This document shows, piece by piece, positions 24,653 through 25,121 of a stretch of 25,121 nt of DNA. Location: contig CAKPJC010000023.1 in assembly GCA_934162535.1 (NCBI GenBank), positions 1-25,121 of the forward strand, given 5' to 3'. Under the pieces are notes generated by a model. That model was given only the letters and a program-made list of their open reading frames with translations. It was not told the origin of the DNA and did not search any database. The first letter of the stretch is position 1, and every line of letters begins with the position of its first letter. Position numbers and translations under genes: made by a program. Origin of the DNA: an uncultured Clostridia bacterium. GTDB taxonomy: Bacteria > Bacillota > Clostridia > TANB77 > CAG-508.

Positions 24653-24695
24653 GAGTTATTGAATTTATTTTTCTAGTATACCCTCTATTGTCTTT

Positions 24696-25121
24696 TTATT
24701 TGATATACATAGTACTGTTAACACCGTTGGACATTACTATCAGTCGTATATGGTTTTCTATTACTTGCGTTATTTTTCCCGTCATCCCCGTTACCTCCTC
24801 CTCTAGTGTTTCTACCATCTTGTCCATAAATAGATGTAAATTCCTCTTTTGTCCATAGCATTACATTTCCTGCTAGGTCATATATATTATTTGCATTTGC
24901 TCCTTCATATGCTCCACTTGCTATTCTTTTATAGCTTCCTAAGTTCTTTGTTGCAGTTGTTTTGGATGTGTTTGTATAATATTCAAATTCTACATCTTTA
25001 TAATTTCCCCAAGCTACTGAACCCACATTTATATCTAATGGTGCTTTCTCTCCTGATTTTATTAGCCAATTCATTACTTGGTCATATTGTGTTCCCCATA
25101 TCATACTTGTTTTTACATTTG
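24696..25121 (-). pseudogene. SUMF1/FGE-sulfatase-like domain protein, 3' part, with a probable frameshift near its end
   Basis: The reading frame is open to the right edge, so the true start lies outside the window and the Met at 25104 is internal. The visible part contains MIWGTQYDQVMNWL, WGNYKDV, NIYDLAGNVMLWT and RNTRGG. These are the conserved blocks of the formylglycine-generating-enzyme-like (SUMF1) fold, often found as a C-terminal domain in exported Firmicute proteins, where catalytic activity is usually unproven. The main frame stops at 24718-24720 after an atypical ending (NVQRC). A one-base shift near 24729-24735 would instead give NGVNSTMYIK and a stop at 24696-24698, a much more family-like ending. 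This may be a sequencing error or a real recent mutation. The intact frame otherwise covers 24718-25121. Confidence 0.7.

Noticed and set aside
24402..24662. Plus-strand small membrane protein right of module 1
   Set aside because: Its apparent hydrophobicity comes from T-rich DNA; it lacks a ribosome-binding site and runs across the terminator at 24605-24652.
24718..25104. Complete 128-codon gene starting at Met 25104
   Set aside because: The frame stays open to the window edge and the residues upstream fit the domain family, so the Met is internal to a truncated larger gene.

Overview
The window is very AT-rich. Its genes have strong purine-rich Shine-Dalgarno sites, near-consensus sigma-A-type promoters with 16-17 bp spacers, and surface proteins with SpaA/Cna-B-type, SdrD-B-like and DUF11-like domains ending in a TPPTG sorting-like motif. 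These features point to a low-GC Gram-positive bacterium, most likely an anaerobic clostridium-type Firmicute. The species cannot be told from the sequence.

Region 1 (1-3500) is housekeeping-like. It holds an ABC-F ATPase on the minus strand with its own promoter and terminator, and a divergent membrane-anchored CapA-type (PGA_cap) protein on the plus strand. A strong promoter next to a terminator suggests an unannotated small RNA of about 80 nt. A minus-strand tRNA-Lys(CTT) follows, with a consensus promoter.

Region 2 (3500-4970) carries one orphan plus-strand gene related to the VirD4/TraG coupling ATPases of type IV secretion. It lacks the N-terminal membrane part, and both Walker motifs are altered, so it may not hydrolyse ATP. 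A 13-bp-stem bidirectional terminator separates it from the next region.

Region 3 (5016-24314, about 19 kb, minus strand) dominates the window. It is a tandem duplication of a two-gene module encoding giant surface proteins. In each module a 'type A' gene (1606 or 1702 codons; DUF11-like repeats, one SdrD-B domain, C-terminal membrane helix) comes first. It is followed, by ATGA overlap or after 16 nt, by a 'type B' gene (1573 or about 1435 codons). The type B protein has a candidate thioester domain, one or two SpaA/Cna-B-type isopeptide domains, SdrD-B domains, a conserved Cys/His cluster and a C-terminal TPPTG motif. The upstream module has a promoter at about 24355-24383, and the downstream module has its own at about 14496-14524. 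In each module, type B could form a covalent-binding tip or adhesin and type A a long stalk or partner. No sortase gene is visible in the window.

Region 4 (24696-25121) is the 3' end of a gene for a SUMF1/FGE-sulfatase-like domain protein that runs off the right edge. Its last codons appear frameshifted.

The most unusual content is the duplicated A-B module with its near-invariant Cys/His motif, the loss of the membrane anchor in one type B copy, the candidate small RNA, and the degenerate VirD4-like ATPase.
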